64,000 nucleotides of DNA from Marispirochaeta aestuarii (GCF_002087085.1 NZ_MWQY01000003.1:62001-126000), one strand, 5' to 3'. Shown: positions 1 to 10,115, numbered from the stretch's first letter. The notes: generated by a model from the sequence alone, not told the origin. Program-made: numbers and translations.

Positions 1-1265
1 ATAATAAGCAGGCCTGTTCCTGCGGCAAGAATAACCAGATTACCCGTCCATATTGCAATCCAGGGCGACAAGTCGGAACGGATTCCCAGGGTTTGTCCGG
101 CAAAAAGAAGGCCCCAGTACATCATACACACAAAGAGCCCGATTCCGAAACCGATTGATCTTCCTCCCTTCCGGGTCAATACTCCGGCGGGGAAGGCGAA
201 GAGCAGAAAAATAACACAGGCCGCCGGCAGGGCAATCTTCTTGTGGTATTCCAGAAGGTGCATCTGGAGGGAGCGATCCCGAATATCCCGTTCCCTGGCG
301 GTCCGAAGCTGTTCCTGTCTGGCAGCGATCTTCGTGCCGGGCAGCTTTTTTCCTGATAGAAAGGTCTCCAGATAGAGAGCCGCAAGGTCTGTCTCAAGCT
401 GATCGACCTGCATCTGATTATGCATTGTCCTTTGGGATAATTGTTCCCTTTTTTCTTTAATAACAGCGAGAATATCCCTGATGCTTTTTTCCCGGGGAGT
501 CAGACTATGGACCGCAAGACTGATATCCTTCAGCAGGATATTGTACTCCATGATATCGGCGCTGGAATATTCATAGAATCCCCGTCGTTTCTGATCGCTC
601 ACGATGCTGACCACATCGTACAAACGGAGACTTATTACGCCCCCGCTTCCGTAATTCTTATCCAGGACTCCCCTGGAGGCATTGATTGTTCGACGGTTTT
701 TTTTCTCGTCCCGGTCAAAGATCACGATATCTTCGATACTCCCCGATTCTACCTTGCCCGTTGCTATAACCCTGTCGCGGTAGCGTTTAATCGAATAAGC
801 TTCAAGCTCCAGCGCCGGATTGCTGTAGAGAATTTCCCGGTACAGGGTGTTGAACCTCATGGTTCCGGCGGGAAGAAGTACATCGTTGGAAAAATAGGCA
901 AGGACGCCAAAGATCAGTCCCAGGGTAAAAATGGGCAGTGCGATTGTTTTCAGGGGTATCCCCGCCGACTGCATGGCAAGAATCTCGTTATCCCCCACCA
1001 GCCTGCCGACCGCCATCAGACCCCCTACCAGGGCGGAAAAGGGAAAACTGTAGGAGATAATATTAGGTACAGCGTATACTATGAGCCGCAGGACATCCCC
1101 CGGAGCGACGTTCTTTGACAGGATCTCTTCCGCCATAAGCAGAATCTGATTTATGAAGAAGATAAAAAAGAAGAACAGAAAAACAACAGCGAAGGAAAGG
1201 ATAAACTCCCCCGCCACATATCTGAATAGTATTGTTTTTCTCCGTATTACAGCTAAATCAGACAC
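1..1265 (-). CDS. lptF: LptF/LptG (YjgP/YjgQ) family LPS-transport permease, C-terminus outside window
   Basis: Inner-membrane permease subunit of the Lpt system, which extracts lipopolysaccharide-type lipid from the inner membrane and passes it to a periplasmic bridge. About 421 residues are visible. There is a long hydrophobic first helix, the conserved segment [12 protein letters not shown] near residue 85, a soluble periplasmic region, and a second hydrophobic cluster near the window edge ([14 protein letters not shown]). I chose the GTG at 1265 because it overlaps the end of dut by 8 nt and the protein then begins shortly before the first membrane helix. It follows dut in the same direction. 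LptF and LptG are hard to tell apart; the permease family is clear. If the host makes no LPS, as in some spirochaetes, the substrate may be another envelope lipid (inference). Confidence 0.85.
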   Translation of the reverse strand, partial: MSDLAVIRRKTILFRYVAGEFILSFAVVFLFFFFIFFINQILLMAEEILSKNVAPGDVLRLIVYAVPNIISYSFPFSALVGGLMAVGRLVGDNEILAMQSAGIPLKTIALPIFTLGLIFGVLAYFSNDVLLPAGTMRFNTLYREILYSNPALELEAYSIKRYRDRVIATGKVESGSIEDIVIFDRDEKKNRRTINASRGVLDKNYGSGGVISLRLYDVVSIVSDQKRRGFYEYSSADIMEYNILLKDISLAVHSLTPREKSIRDILAVIKEKREQLSQRTMHNQMQVDQLETDLAALYLETFLSGKKLPGTKIAARQEQLRTARERDIRDRSLQMHLLEYHKKIALPAACVIFLLFAFPAGVLTRKGGRSIGFGIGLFVCMMYWGLLFAGQTLGIRSDLSPWIAIWTGNLVILAAGTGLLI

Positions 1266-1704
1266 CGGTCGATCCGAAACCTCCTGTTCCCCGCTCAGTA
1301 CCTGGCAGTCGGCTCTTCTCCTCAAAAACTGCCTGTATTACCGGAGCAAAGACTATCTGAGCGATCCTCTCTCCCGGCAGGATAGTCACCTCTTCGGCGG
1401 AGAGATTAACCATGATGACCTTGATTTCTCCGCGGTAATCGGCATCGATAGTACCGGGGCTGTTGAGCACCGTCAGCCCCCGTCTGAGGGCGAGGCCTGA
1501 TCGGGGACGGACCTGGGCTTCGAATCCAGGGGGAATCTCCAGAAAAAGACCAGTGGGGATCAGCGCTCGTTCCAGACTTTTAAGAACGACTGCACCATCA
1601 AGAGCCGCTTTCAGGTCTGCGCCGGAGGATACCTCTGTCGAGTATACAGGAGCCCCAGATTCAGGAAGAATCGCTGGTACCCGAATCGAGCCTGTTGAAT
1701 CCAT
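1258..1704 (-). CDS. dut: dUTP diphosphatase (trimeric dUTPase)
   Basis: Hydrolyses dUTP to dUMP and pyrophosphate, keeping uracil out of DNA and supplying dUMP for thymidylate synthesis. The 148-residue product has all five trimeric dUTPase motifs: SGADL (26-31), PRSGLA (67-72), [10 protein letters not shown] (84-93) with the catalytic Asp and Tyr, RIAQIVF, and a C-terminal glycine-rich [10 protein letters not shown] arm. The ATG at 1704 has AAGGAG 8 nt upstream; a longer reading frame to 1752 would run through a terminator-like hairpin and is not needed. Its end overlaps the start of the lptF-like gene. Confidence 0.95.
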   Translation of the reverse strand: MDSTGSIRVPAILPESGAPVYSTEVSSGADLKAALDGAVVLKSLERALIPTGLFLEIPPGFEAQVRPRSGLALRRGLTVLNSPGTIDADYRGEIKVIMVNLSAEEVTILPGERIAQIVFAPVIQAVFEEKSRLPGTERGTGGFGSTGV

Positions 1705-1719
1705 TGCCAGTCTCCTTGT

Positions 1720-1757
1720 AAAAAAGCGGATTGCCCCGGTAAGACAGGACAATCCGC
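1720..1757 (-). terminator. Intrinsic terminator between pnp and dut
   Basis: On the minus strand an 8-bp perfect inverted repeat (GCGGATTG at 1757-1750, CAATCCGC at 1733-1726) is followed at once by six T. The T run ends only a few bases before the ribosome binding site of dut, so the element would end most pnp transcripts and limit read-through into dut and lptF. Confidence 0.75.
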
Positions 1758-1798
1758 TGAATCTTTTTCTGATCCATGGGGATCATACGGGGGTCAGG

Positions 1799-3919
1799 CT
1801 ATCGCCTTTTCTGCCCCTGATTACCGCTGTTGCTTTTATCGGGATCGATGGCATCGATATAACTTAAGTTTATTCTTCCCATCCTGTCGATCTCTATCAG
1901 CTTGACCGGGATTTCCTGATCAACCTTAAGTACATCAGAGACAGAATTAACCCGTTCCCGGGAAAGCTTTGAAATGTGAACAAGCCCCTCTTTACCGGGA
2001 AGTATTTCGACAAAAGCACCGAAATCCATGATTCTCTTTACCGTGCCCTGGTAGATAGTCCCGATTTCCGGCTCCTCAACGATTCCGCGAACCATCGCTT
2101 CACCGGCCTCGGCGCTTGCCTGATCCCTGCCAAAGATGGTGACGAGACCGCTGTCGTCGATGTTGATGCTTGCACCGGAGCGCTCGCTTATGCCTTTGAT
2201 CACCTTGCCGCCGGGTCCGATAACAGCGCCGATCTTGTCCTCGTCAACCTTGAGAGTAATAATCTTCGGTGCATATTCGGACATGTTGCCCTGATGAGAA
2301 CTGATTGTTTCGTTCATTATACCGAGGATATGCATCCGGCCCTTTTTAGCCTGACTGAGAGCAGTGGCCATGATCTCCTGGGATACCCCGGAAATCTTGA
2401 TATCCATCTGAAAAGCAGTAATCCCGTCTTCAGTTCCTGCGACTTTAAAATCCATGTCGCCCAGATGGTCTTCTTCACCAAGAATATCCGAAAGAACCAC
2501 CGTTTTTTCCGGAGAGCTTATCAGGCCCATGGCAATACCAGCTACGGGTTTCTTTATCGGAACCCCGGCGCTCTGCAATGAAAGGGAGCTGCCGCATACG
2601 GTAGCCATGGATGAAGAACCGTTGGACTCAAGTATCTCAGATACTACCCGTACGGTATAGGGAAAATCCTCTTTTTTGGGAAGGACCCCTTCAATGGCAC
2701 GCTGCGCAAGATGTCCATGCCCGATTTCCCGTCGCCCGGTACCCATACGTCCCGTTTCCCCTACTGAAAAGGGAGGGAAGTTATAGTGAAGCATGAAGTT
2801 TTCATAGCTTTTGTCGCCGTCTATGTCGTCTACGATTTTTTCATCAGAAACAGTCCCCAGGGTCGTTACAGCCAGAGCCTGTGTTTCTCCCCGGGTAAAA
2901 AGGGCGCTTCCGTGGGTACGGGGCAGAACCCGTATTTCACAGCTGATAGGCCGGATATCTTCAACACTCCGCCCGTCAGTACGTTTACCGTTTTTCAGGA
3001 TGGAGGATCGAACAATGGTGTACTCCAGTTCCTCAAAGATCTTGTCTACCTTTCCGTAGTCCTCTTCTTCAAGTTTTTCCTCGAAGGCCTTGAGGGTCTC
3101 TTCCTTGACAGCTTTAATGGCTGCATAACGCTCAAATTTCCCCAGTACGAAGCAGGCTTCCTCGAGTTTCGGTGTGGCAAATGATTTAATCTCGTCTTCC
3201 AGAGCAAAGACCTCTTCAACCTCCACCAGGGGAAGTTTCTCTTTGCCGGCCTTTTCCCGGAGTTCGAGCTGTGCGGCACAAATCTTCTTGATTTCTACTT
3301 CCGCCAGCGCGATAGCCTCCAGCATTCTTTCCTCGGCAACCTCTTTGGCTCCGCCCTCCACCATGGTTATACCTTCACTGGTACCCGCAACAACGATGTC
3401 CAGTTCGCTTCGTGCAATCTGATCGAAGGTGGGATTTACGATAAGCTCACCGTCGACGGAACTGATCCGCACGGCAGCCACCGGTCCCTCGAAGGGAATA
3501 TCGGAGATAACAACCGCCGCGGATGCAGCGACCATGGCGATAATATCAGGAGGATTGATCTGGTCGGCGGAAACCACCGTGGGAACAACCTGAATGTCAC
3601 GTTTAAAGGCCTTATGAAAAAGGGGACGCATCGGCCGGTCAATCAGGCGGCAGACAAGAATCTCCTTATCCTTGGGACGTCCCTCTCTCTTGAGAAAGCC
3701 CCCGGGAATCTTACCTGCGGCATAGTACTTTTCGTTATATTCAACTTGCAGGGGAACGTAATCCAATCCTTCCACCGGCTTGTCACTGCAGCATACCGTC
3801 GCAAGAACAGCACTGCCTTCGTAGCGCGCAAAAACGGCACCATTAGCCTGTTTGGCCATTTTGCCGGTTTCGAGGATTAGTTCGCCACTCCCCATGGGAA
3901 TGGTAACTGAATGAATCAT
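1799..3919 (-). CDS. pnp: Polyribonucleotide nucleotidyltransferase (PNPase)
   Basis: Phosphorolytic 3'-5' exoribonuclease of RNA decay, working as a trimer. The 706 residues match the usual length of about 700. Order: first RNase PH domain, helical linker, second RNase PH domain, KH domain ([12 protein letters not shown], about 560-620) and S1 domain ([17 protein letters not shown], about 630-695). The second RNase PH domain holds [16 protein letters not shown] and [14 protein letters not shown], the acidic active-site region. It follows rpsO with a 15-nt gap, the widespread rpsO-pnp arrangement, and is followed by a terminator. Confidence 0.98.
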   Translation of the reverse strand: MIHSVTIPMGSGELILETGKMAKQANGAVFARYEGSAVLATVCCSDKPVEGLDYVPLQVEYNEKYYAAGKIPGGFLKREGRPKDKEILVCRLIDRPMRPLFHKAFKRDIQVVPTVVSADQINPPDIIAMVAASAAVVISDIPFEGPVAAVRISSVDGELIVNPTFDQIARSELDIVVAGTSEGITMVEGGAKEVAEERMLEAIALAEVEIKKICAAQLELREKAGKEKLPLVEVEEVFALEDEIKSFATPKLEEACFVLGKFERYAAIKAVKEETLKAFEEKLEEEDYGKVDKIFEELEYTIVRSSILKNGKRTDGRSVEDIRPISCEIRVLPRTHGSALFTRGETQALAVTTLGTVSDEKIVDDIDGDKSYENFMLHYNFPPFSVGETGRMGTGRREIGHGHLAQRAIEGVLPKKEDFPYTVRVVSEILESNGSSSMATVCGSSLSLQSAGVPIKKPVAGIAMGLISSPEKTVVLSDILGEEDHLGDMDFKVAGTEDGITAFQMDIKISGVSQEIMATALSQAKKGRMHILGIMNETISSHQGNMSEYAPKIITLKVDEDKIGAVIGPGGKVIKGISERSGASINIDDSGLVTIFGRDQASAEAGEAMVRGIVEEPEIGTIYQGTVKRIMDFGAFVEILPGKEGLVHISKLSRERVNSVSDVLKVDQEIPVKLIEIDRMGRINLSYIDAIDPDKSNSGNQGQKRR

Positions 3920-3934
3920 TATACTGTATCCTTA

Positions 3935-4201
3935 TTATTTTCTGAGGTTCAATCGGCCGAGCAGAGAACGATAGGTATCAAGATCCTTTCTCTGCAGATA
4001 TTTAAGCAGCTTGCGCCTCTGTCCGACCATCTTCAGCAACCCCCGGCGTGAAGCATGGTCCTTCTTATTCGTCTTAAAGTGTTCGGTAAGGTCTTCTATT
4101 CTTTTAGTAAGCAGCGCGATCTGCACCTCGGTGGCTCCGCTGTCTTTATCGTTTTTTCCAAACTCTTTAATGACATCCTGTTTCGCTTCCTTAGCTAACA
4201 T
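3935..4201 (-). CDS. rpsO: 30S ribosomal protein S15
   Basis: Primary 16S rRNA-binding protein of the small-subunit platform. The 88-residue product has the S15 core ([13 protein letters not shown]-like region, then [28 protein letters not shown]). Two ATG codons are in tandem (4204 and 4201). The AAAGGAG sequence gives better spacing to the second, so 4201 is used; the first would add one Met. It has its own promoter and a hairpin-bearing leader, and precedes pnp. Confidence 0.97.
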   Translation of the reverse strand: MLAKEAKQDVIKEFGKNDKDSGATEVQIALLTKRIEDLTEHFKTNKKDHASRRGLLKMVGQRRKLLKYLQRKDLDTYRSLLGRLNLRK

Positions 4202-4291
4202 CATTTTCTCCTTTAACTCTCTTAAGTCCTTTGCTTTCTCATTTATGAGCGAAACCTGCTCTTAATTTTCATCCGTGTTTACGGTATTTTC

Positions 4292-4317
4292 CTAATTCAC
4301 TAAGCTAAAAGAATTAG
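4292..4317 (-). repeat. Inverted repeat in the rpsO leader
   Basis: A 7-bp perfect inverted repeat (CTAATTC/GAATTAG) with a 12-nt loop lies in the predicted 5' untranslated RNA of rpsO. S15 represses its own mRNA through leader structures in several bacteria, and rpsO-pnp leaders are RNase III targets in E. coli. Either role here is inference. Confidence 0.4.
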
Positions 4318-4337
4318 CAGTAAATTTTCTCCCTTAG

Positions 4338-4365
4338 AGTGTACTGAAAATCCTTAAAAAGTCAA
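4338..4365 (-). promoter_or_regulatory. Sigma70-type promoter for rpsO-pnp
   Basis: Minus strand TTGACT (4365-4360), 16-nt spacer, TACACT (4343-4338). The -35 box overlaps the TGA stop of truB. It would give an rpsO leader of roughly 130 nt, allowing rpsO-pnp to be expressed apart from the nusA-infB-truB run. Confidence 0.6.
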
Positions 4366-5249
4366 TCTCTCAAAGCACCGTTGACCATTCCATACACCCA
4401 GCGCCCTTCCTTCTTTTTGAGGAGTCCCAGGAATCGTCCATCACTGTCAAAACAGACCAGGGGTGTTGCGGCTTCAATTTCCGCAAGAAAACCGGCATCC
4501 TTCAGGGACCTTCCAAGAAGAAAACTCTCCACTTCGGCATCAGGGATACGTATCCCCGTTATTCCAAGGAGAGCTTCCATTGAATTCCGGTCGTCCAGTA
4601 CCGGTGTATCCTCATCTATCTCATCCACCCCGATGGCATCTTCAATCCGGGCCCTTCCAACCTGCAGACGCCTCAGACTTTTTACATACGCCACGGTTCC
4701 CAGGGAATATGCGATATCCCGTGCCAGAGAGCGGATGTAGGTTCCTTTGGAACAGGCCACCCGCACCGAAAGGAAAGGTGCTGTATAGCCTGTAATCTCC
4801 AGGGAGTCAATAAAAATGCGTCGGAAAGGCATATCCGGCACCTCTCCCTTCAAAGCACGCTTATATGCCCGGGTACCATCTATATGCACAGCCGAGTACA
4901 GAGGCGGCTTCTGCAGTATTTCGCCCCTGAATCCGACAAGTGCTGATTCCAGATCCTCCAGAACAGGGATTCCTCCCTCGGCACACACCGCCCCCTCGGG
5001 ATCGAGGGTTTCCGTTTCCCGGCCGAACTCGAAAACAGCCTCGTAAACCTTGTCCTGCTCGGTCAGATATGATGACAGCCGGGTAAAAGAGCCTGCAAGA
5101 CAGACCAGAAGCCCGGAGGCAAATTTGTCGAGGGTACCGGTATGACCCGCTTTTCCGGCTTTAAGTCTGCGACCGGCAAAGCGGACAGTATCGCTTGAAG
5201 TAAACCCTTCGTTTTTGTCTATCAGGATAATGCCGTTTTTCCCGCTCAT
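4362..5249 (-). CDS. truB: tRNA pseudouridine(55) synthase
   Basis: Makes pseudouridine 55 in the T-loop of most tRNAs. The 295 residues carry the TruB signature KAGHTGTLDKFASGLL near residue 35, with the catalytic Asp in TLDKFA, plus YSAVHIDGTRAYKRA and CSKGTYIRSLARDI, typical of the family. Its start overlaps the end of rbfA by 4 nt, suggesting translational coupling. Confidence 0.97.
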   Translation of the reverse strand: MSGKNGIILIDKNEGFTSSDTVRFAGRRLKAGKAGHTGTLDKFASGLLVCLAGSFTRLSSYLTEQDKVYEAVFEFGRETETLDPEGAVCAEGGIPVLEDLESALVGFRGEILQKPPLYSAVHIDGTRAYKRALKGEVPDMPFRRIFIDSLEITGYTAPFLSVRVACSKGTYIRSLARDIAYSLGTVAYVKSLRRLQVGRARIEDAIGVDEIDEDTPVLDDRNSMEALLGITGIRIPDAEVESFLLGRSLKDAGFLAEIEAATPLVCFDSDGRFLGLLKKKEGRWVYGMVNGALRD

Positions 5250-5596
5250 TTATCCTCGAGTTCATCCAGCTTATGGACCATCCTGACCCCCCGTTCAATG
5301 GAGCCATCCTGGTAAAACGTCAGTTTCGGAGTATTCCGCAACCTCAGCTTCTTGCCCAAACGTGCCTGGATAAACCCGGCAGCATGATTAAGTGCCTTAA
5401 CCGCGTTCTCTACGGATTGAGGATTTTCAAAACTTGATACGTAGACCTTTGCATAACCGGTATCCTTGGACACTACAACCTCGGTCACGGATATAAAGCT
5501 GGATACCCTGTGGTCCTTTACAATTCCAGTAAGGATCATCTCGCTTATCGCATGCTGGATAAGCGAGGCAACCCGTTTCAGTCGATATTCTGACAT
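5246..5596 (-). CDS. rbfA: Ribosome-binding factor A
   Basis: Late 30S maturation factor that binds near the 16S rRNA 5' helix. The 116-residue KH-like protein begins with the RbfA pattern YRLKRVASLIQHAISEMI and contains KVYVSSFENPQSVENAVKAL and LRNTPKLTFYQDGSIERG. It sits between infB and truB, the standard order, with 1-nt and 4-nt overlaps. Confidence 0.96.
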   Translation of the reverse strand: MSEYRLKRVASLIQHAISEMILTGIVKDHRVSSFISVTEVVVSKDTGYAKVYVSSFENPQSVENAVKALNHAAGFIQARLGKKLRLRNTPKLTFYQDGSIERGVRMVHKLDELEDK

Positions 5597-8136
5597 TACT
5601 TCTCGTTTGTGCTCAGCTTCTTGGCGATCTCTTTGACCTCGATGACCTCAAACTGGTCGCCCACCTGAACGTCAAGGTAGTTTTCGATTCCAATACCGCA
5701 TTCATATCCGGCAGCTACCTCTTTGGCATCATCCTTGAAGCGCCTGAGAGAGGTAATCTTTCCGGTGTGTATTTCTATACCGTCCCGGACCACATGCACG
5801 GTAGCACCCCGTATTACCTTTCCGCTGGTGACGTAACAACCGGCGATAAGTCCGATCTTCGGTACCTTGAAGGTTTCCCGGACTTCCACGGTACCGATGG
5901 TCTCTTCCCTGAGCTCGGGGGCCAGCATACCTTCCATTGCATCCCGTATATCATCTACGGCATCGTAGATAATGGTGTACTTCCGGATCTCCACCTTCTC
6001 CTGTTCGGCCAGGGCCTGAGCCTTCGGTGTAGGCCGCACATGGAAAGCGATTATGATCGCGTCTGAGGCGGCGGCAAGACTTACATTGGATTCGGTAACC
6101 GCACCTGCGGATGCATCGATTACATTGAGTCGTATTTCCGGCGTACTCAGGCGCTCAAGAGCCATCTGCAGGGCTTCCACGGAACCGTGTACGTCGCCCT
6201 TGATAATTACCTTGAGTTCCTGAACCTCACCCTGCTGTATGGAGTCATACAGGTTGTCCAGGGTTACCTTCTTGACATTCTTGGCTTCACCGGCTTTTTC
6301 AAGTTCCTGGCGCTTGGCACCGACCTGCCGGGCGATCTTCTCGGATTCGGTAACCTGGAAGGGATCGCCTGCGCTGGGTGTTCCGGTAAAACCAAGGACC
6401 TCCACCGGTGTTGCCGGCGTGGCCTTGTCCAGTTTATTCCCCTTGTCGTCGAACATGGCCCGGACCTTTCCGGGAAAAACTCCGGCTACAAAAGCATCGC
6501 CTACAGAAAGAGTACCGCGTTCGACGATAACTGTACCGACAATACCGCGTCCATGATCAACCTTGGACTCTATGATCCGACCTTCCGCACGGCAGTCATA
6601 ATTTGCCTTAAGCTCCATCAGCTCGGCCTGAAGGTTTATCGTCTCCAGCAGCTCCGGTATCCCGTCTCGCGTCATGGCGGATACCTCGCAGAAGAGGGTT
6701 GTTCCGCCCCAGGACTCCGGCATCAAACCGTGCTCTGAAAGCTGCTGTTTAACCCGGTCGGGATTGGCCTCGGGGAGATCTATCTTGTTTATGGCAACAA
6801 TGATTGGCACCTCAGCCGCTTTTGCATGATTGATGGCTTCCACCGTCTGCGGCATTACGCCGTCATTGGCAGCAACGACCAGAACAACAATATCGGTAAC
6901 CTGTGCACCCCTGGCCCTCATCTGAGTAAAGGCTTCATGACCCGGGGTATCGAGGAATACAACCTCTCCGGCCCCGTCTGCAAGGGTAACCTTGTAGGCA
7001 CCTATATGCTGTGTTATACCGCCGAACTCTCCGCCGACAACGTCGGTGGTCCGTATGCTGTCCAGAAGTTTGGTCTTACCGTGATCGACATGCCCCATAA
7101 TGGTGACGATGGGCGGACGGGCTTTCAGATCATCCTCTCCACTCTTATCACTCTCGATGAGGGTCTCGTCGTAGAGACTCACGATTTTTACCCTGGCCCC
7201 GTATTCTTCTGCCAGAAGCTGGGCTGTTTCGGAATCGATCTGCTGGTTTATGGTAACCATCATTCCCATTCCCATGAGCTTGGAGATTAATTCACCTGCC
7301 TTGAGGTTCATCTTCCTGGCCAGTTCGGAAACGGTAATGACTTCCATAATATCTATCTCTTTGGGTACCGGATTAACCTTCTTGATGGGACGTTTCTTTA
7401 TATGAAAATCCCTCTCCTCGACCTCTTCCTTCCGGCTCTTCTGGTAGGCCGCCTTCTTCTTGGCCTTGAAGAATTTCTTCCCGCTTTTTCCTTTTCCTTC
7501 TTCCTGAGTCGGAGCAGGCGGTGCTCCGCCTCCGGCAGGCGGTCCGGGGCGTCTGAAACCGCCGCCCGGGCGTGACGGTCCACCGGGCCTTCCCTGTCCG
7601 GGACCGGAAGGGCCTCTTCTGGGAGGACGATCGTTGCTCCGTTCCCGTCGATCCTGGGTCTGCGGACGGGATTCCCTCTGGAATCGGGTTTCCCCCGAGC
7701 GCATACGGGTGTACCCGCCGGTACGTCCCTTCTGGGTGGGCCGGATCTCTTCGGTTTTGGAAGCGGCAGTCTCTTTTCTTACCGGTTTGTCAGTTTTTTC
7801 CTGCCCGGTCTCCCTGGGAGGAGCCTTTGTTTCTGCCTTTTCCTCGGTTTTTTGCGGAGGAGCCGCTGCGGCTTCTTCAGGTTTTTTCTGCAGAGACGGC
7901 TCAGGGGCGGCACTCTTCAGCGTCTCGTCCTGAACTGCCTGCTTCTCTTCCTGACCTGACTCCACGGCAGACGCATCTTCTTTTTTTGCGACCACACGAG
8001 GAACGGGCTTCTTCTTTTTCTTTACGACTACAACCCGCTTTTTTTCATGTTTCTCGTCGGATGAAATTTCCTCTGGTTTCTTGTGCTTTATAAGGGTTGC
8101 CTTCGGTTTCTTCTTGTTTTCCTGTTCTTCAGCCAT
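5596..8136 (-). CDS. infB: Translation initiation factor IF-2
   Basis: GTPase that brings initiator tRNA to the 30S subunit. In the 846 residues, about 260 N-terminal residues are low-complexity (Lys, Glu, Pro, Arg and Gly rich). An IF2_N domain follows (EVITVSELARKMNLKAGELI), then the G domain from about 345 with G1 GHVDHGKT, G3 DTPGHEAF and G4 NKID, and then the C-terminal beta barrels. It lies between nusA (41-nt gap) and rbfA, as in most bacteria. The long charged N-terminal tail is variable in the family. Confidence 0.98.
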   Translation of the reverse strand: MAEEQENKKKPKATLIKHKKPEEISSDEKHEKKRVVVVKKKKKPVPRVVAKKEDASAVESGQEEKQAVQDETLKSAAPEPSLQKKPEEAAAAPPQKTEEKAETKAPPRETGQEKTDKPVRKETAASKTEEIRPTQKGRTGGYTRMRSGETRFQRESRPQTQDRRERSNDRPPRRGPSGPGQGRPGGPSRPGGGFRRPGPPAGGGAPPAPTQEEGKGKSGKKFFKAKKKAAYQKSRKEEVEERDFHIKKRPIKKVNPVPKEIDIMEVITVSELARKMNLKAGELISKLMGMGMMVTINQQIDSETAQLLAEEYGARVKIVSLYDETLIESDKSGEDDLKARPPIVTIMGHVDHGKTKLLDSIRTTDVVGGEFGGITQHIGAYKVTLADGAGEVVFLDTPGHEAFTQMRARGAQVTDIVVLVVAANDGVMPQTVEAINHAKAAEVPIIVAINKIDLPEANPDRVKQQLSEHGLMPESWGGTTLFCEVSAMTRDGIPELLETINLQAELMELKANYDCRAEGRIIESKVDHGRGIVGTVIVERGTLSVGDAFVAGVFPGKVRAMFDDKGNKLDKATPATPVEVLGFTGTPSAGDPFQVTESEKIARQVGAKRQELEKAGEAKNVKKVTLDNLYDSIQQGEVQELKVIIKGDVHGSVEALQMALERLSTPEIRLNVIDASAGAVTESNVSLAAASDAIIIAFHVRPTPKAQALAEQEKVEIRKYTIIYDAVDDIRDAMEGMLAPELREETIGTVEVRETFKVPKIGLIAGCYVTSGKVIRGATVHVVRDGIEIHTGKITSLRRFKDDAKEVAAGYECGIGIENYLDVQVGDQFEVIEVKEIAKKLSTNEK

Positions 8137-8177
8137 AGTTCCTCGGTTGATCTTATGGATTCCGTATCAAGAATCCA

Positions 8178-9632
8178 TTACTCTTCTTCCTCTGATATTT
8201 CAAAGCTCAAACCAACACCGCAATTAGGACACGTTGTCATGTCGACGCTTATCGGATGTCCGCACTCAGGACACTCATAGGACTCATCCTCTTCAGATTC
8301 GAAGAAGTCTTCTGTATCGTCATTTTCTTCTTCTTCCTCGATAATGTCAACATTGTCATTAATAATAGCAGTAATGGTTTCCACATCTTTCGAGTCAAGC
8401 CCCTCAATTTCAGCCATTTCTTCGGGACTGAGATTGATAAGGTCCTCAATCAACTCGATCTTATTATCCTTCAGGGTTTCCACTATGTGTTCCGGAATAT
8501 CCGGAAGTTCAGCAATGCTGGTTATCTCTTCCTCTTCTTCCACGTCACTGAAAAGGGCTTCCATTGCCTTCTTGCTCTCCGCGGCAATATCCATCTCTTC
8601 GAACTGGGCTATTGTCTTGACATCGATATTCCAGTCAACAAGACGGTTTGCAAGCCGCACATTCAGGCCCTGCTTGCCGATCGCCAGAGAAAGCTGGTTC
8701 TCTTCAACAACCGCAAGGGCCTGTCTTTTTGCCTCGTCCAGAACAACAACGGTGTCGACTTCAGCGGGAGAAAGGGCGTTCTTGATGAAATCCCGGGGAT
8801 TATTGTCATACTTCAGGATGTCGATTTTTTCCCCTTCGAGTTCTCTGACGATTGCCTGGATACGAACGCCCTTCATCCCAACGCAGGCCCCCACGGGATC
8901 GACATCTTCACGGTTTGAATAGACCGCGAGCTTTGTCCGATAGCCGGGTTCCCGGACGATCTTGAAGATCTCCACGGTTTTATCATAAACCTCGGGCACC
9001 TCCAGCTCAAAAATTCGCCGGACAAAATCGGTATGGGTTCTGGACAGCACGATCTGCAGGCCGGAGGTTGTTTTATTCACCTCGTAAATCAGGGCTTTGA
9101 TTCTGTCGTTGGGGCGGTAAATCTCCCGGGGAGACTGATATCGTTTGGGAAGAATACCCTCAACCCGTCCAAGATCCACAAAGATATTCCCGTTCCGTTC
9201 CCTCTGATAGTAGCCGATGATCATTTCGCCTACCTTCTCCTGGAATTCGGAATAGAGGGTATCCTTCTGGATATCCCTGAGGGTCTGCTTGGCCTTCTGT
9301 TTGGCACTCTGCACTGCAACACGATCAAATTCCTGAGGATTTATCTCGATCAGCAGCTCGTCTCCGAGCTCACACTCTTCGTTAAGTTCCAGAGCCTCTT
9401 CCAGGGCAATCTCGGTCACCTCGTCATAGACGTCTTCAACAATCTGTTTACGGGCGAATAAGGCCACCTCATCGCCTTCTTCATCAAAACGCACAACCGC
9501 ATTGTCGCACTGTCCGAATTTCTTCTTGTAGGCCGCCAGCAGGAAGTCTTCTATTGTCTTTTTAACCAGGTCTTCCGATATTCCCCGATCCTGTACTATC
9601 GATCGTATCGCGTCTGCTAATCCAGAGGCCAT
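8178..9632 (-). CDS. nusA: Transcription factor NusA with an extra C-terminal zinc ribbon
   Basis: RNA polymerase-binding factor that controls pausing, termination and antitermination. In the 484 residues the N-terminal domain is followed by S1 (about 135-200), two KH domains (VGACVGMKGVRIQAIVREL, then LAIGKQGLNVRLANRLVDW), a helix-hairpin-helix-like stretch (LSPEEMAEIEGLDSKDVETI) and a very acidic linker. The last 31 residues hold four cysteines (454, 457, 468, 471) in a CPECG-x10-CPNCG zinc ribbon ending in EEEE. The ribbon is not part of the standard NusA layout. It lies directly after rimP. Confidence 0.96.
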   Translation of the reverse strand: MASGLADAIRSIVQDRGISEDLVKKTIEDFLLAAYKKKFGQCDNAVVRFDEEGDEVALFARKQIVEDVYDEVTEIALEEALELNEECELGDELLIEINPQEFDRVAVQSAKQKAKQTLRDIQKDTLYSEFQEKVGEMIIGYYQRERNGNIFVDLGRVEGILPKRYQSPREIYRPNDRIKALIYEVNKTTSGLQIVLSRTHTDFVRRIFELEVPEVYDKTVEIFKIVREPGYRTKLAVYSNREDVDPVGACVGMKGVRIQAIVRELEGEKIDILKYDNNPRDFIKNALSPAEVDTVVVLDEAKRQALAVVEENQLSLAIGKQGLNVRLANRLVDWNIDVKTIAQFEEMDIAAESKKAMEALFSDVEEEEEITSIAELPDIPEHIVETLKDNKIELIEDLINLSPEEMAEIEGLDSKDVETITAIINDNVDIIEEEEENDDTEDFFESEEDESYECPECGHPISVDMTTCPNCGVGLSFEISEEEE

Positions 9633-9644
9633 GTATGATACCCC

Positions 9645-10115
9645 CTACCCTTCAGATATTTTCGCTTTAACAATTTCTGCTCTCCCGTATCGTCTCTCTC
9701 CGTCACCGACAGTGAGAACTATTTCATCATCGTCCGCATGGATCAGATCACCCTGCACCCATTCGCTTGAATCTTCCGTCAGCACGCGTATTCTTCGGCC
9801 GGTAAAAATGGCGAATTCACGAAAGAATTTTATATTCCTGCTGATACCCGGAGAAGATATCTCCAGGCTTATATCCCGTGAATCAAGAGCCACCTCAAGA
9901 CGGGGCATAACGGTCCTGTATACCTTGGTACAGTCATCCAGAGAAACACCTTCCGAGCTGTAGATGTAAATAACAACCTGAACGGAACCTTTCACAGGGC
10001 GGCACTGGGCCTCCACAACCGAAAAACCCATCCCCTGGATTATATCCACCGTCGATTCAAGTTCAGGACTTATTCCTGTTCCTTCCTTCATACAATCAGG
10101 CGAAGAATCCGCCAT
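9645..10115 (-). CDS. rimP: Ribosome maturation factor RimP
   Basis: Needed for 30S subunit maturation. The 156-residue protein has the RimP features GMSFVVEAQCRPVKGSVQVVIYI in outline, GVSLDDCTKVYR, and LEISSPGISRNIK. The ATG at 10115 has AAAAGGA unusually close to it; a Met seven residues later lacks a ribosome binding site. First gene of the rimP-nusA-infB cluster, behind a leader with promoter and hairpin. Confidence 0.95.
   Translation of the reverse strand: MADSSPDCMKEGTGISPELESTVDIIQGMGFSVVEAQCRPVKGSVQVVIYIYSSEGVSLDDCTKVYRTVMPRLEVALDSRDISLEISSPGISRNIKFFREFAIFTGRRIRVLTEDSSEWVQGDLIHADDDEIVLTVGDGERRYGRAEIVKAKISEG

Noticed and set aside
441-1118. Plus-strand open frame of 225 codons
   Set aside because: Lies opposite the LptF/LptG-like permease, whose residues are clearly conserved on the minus strand; no known family.
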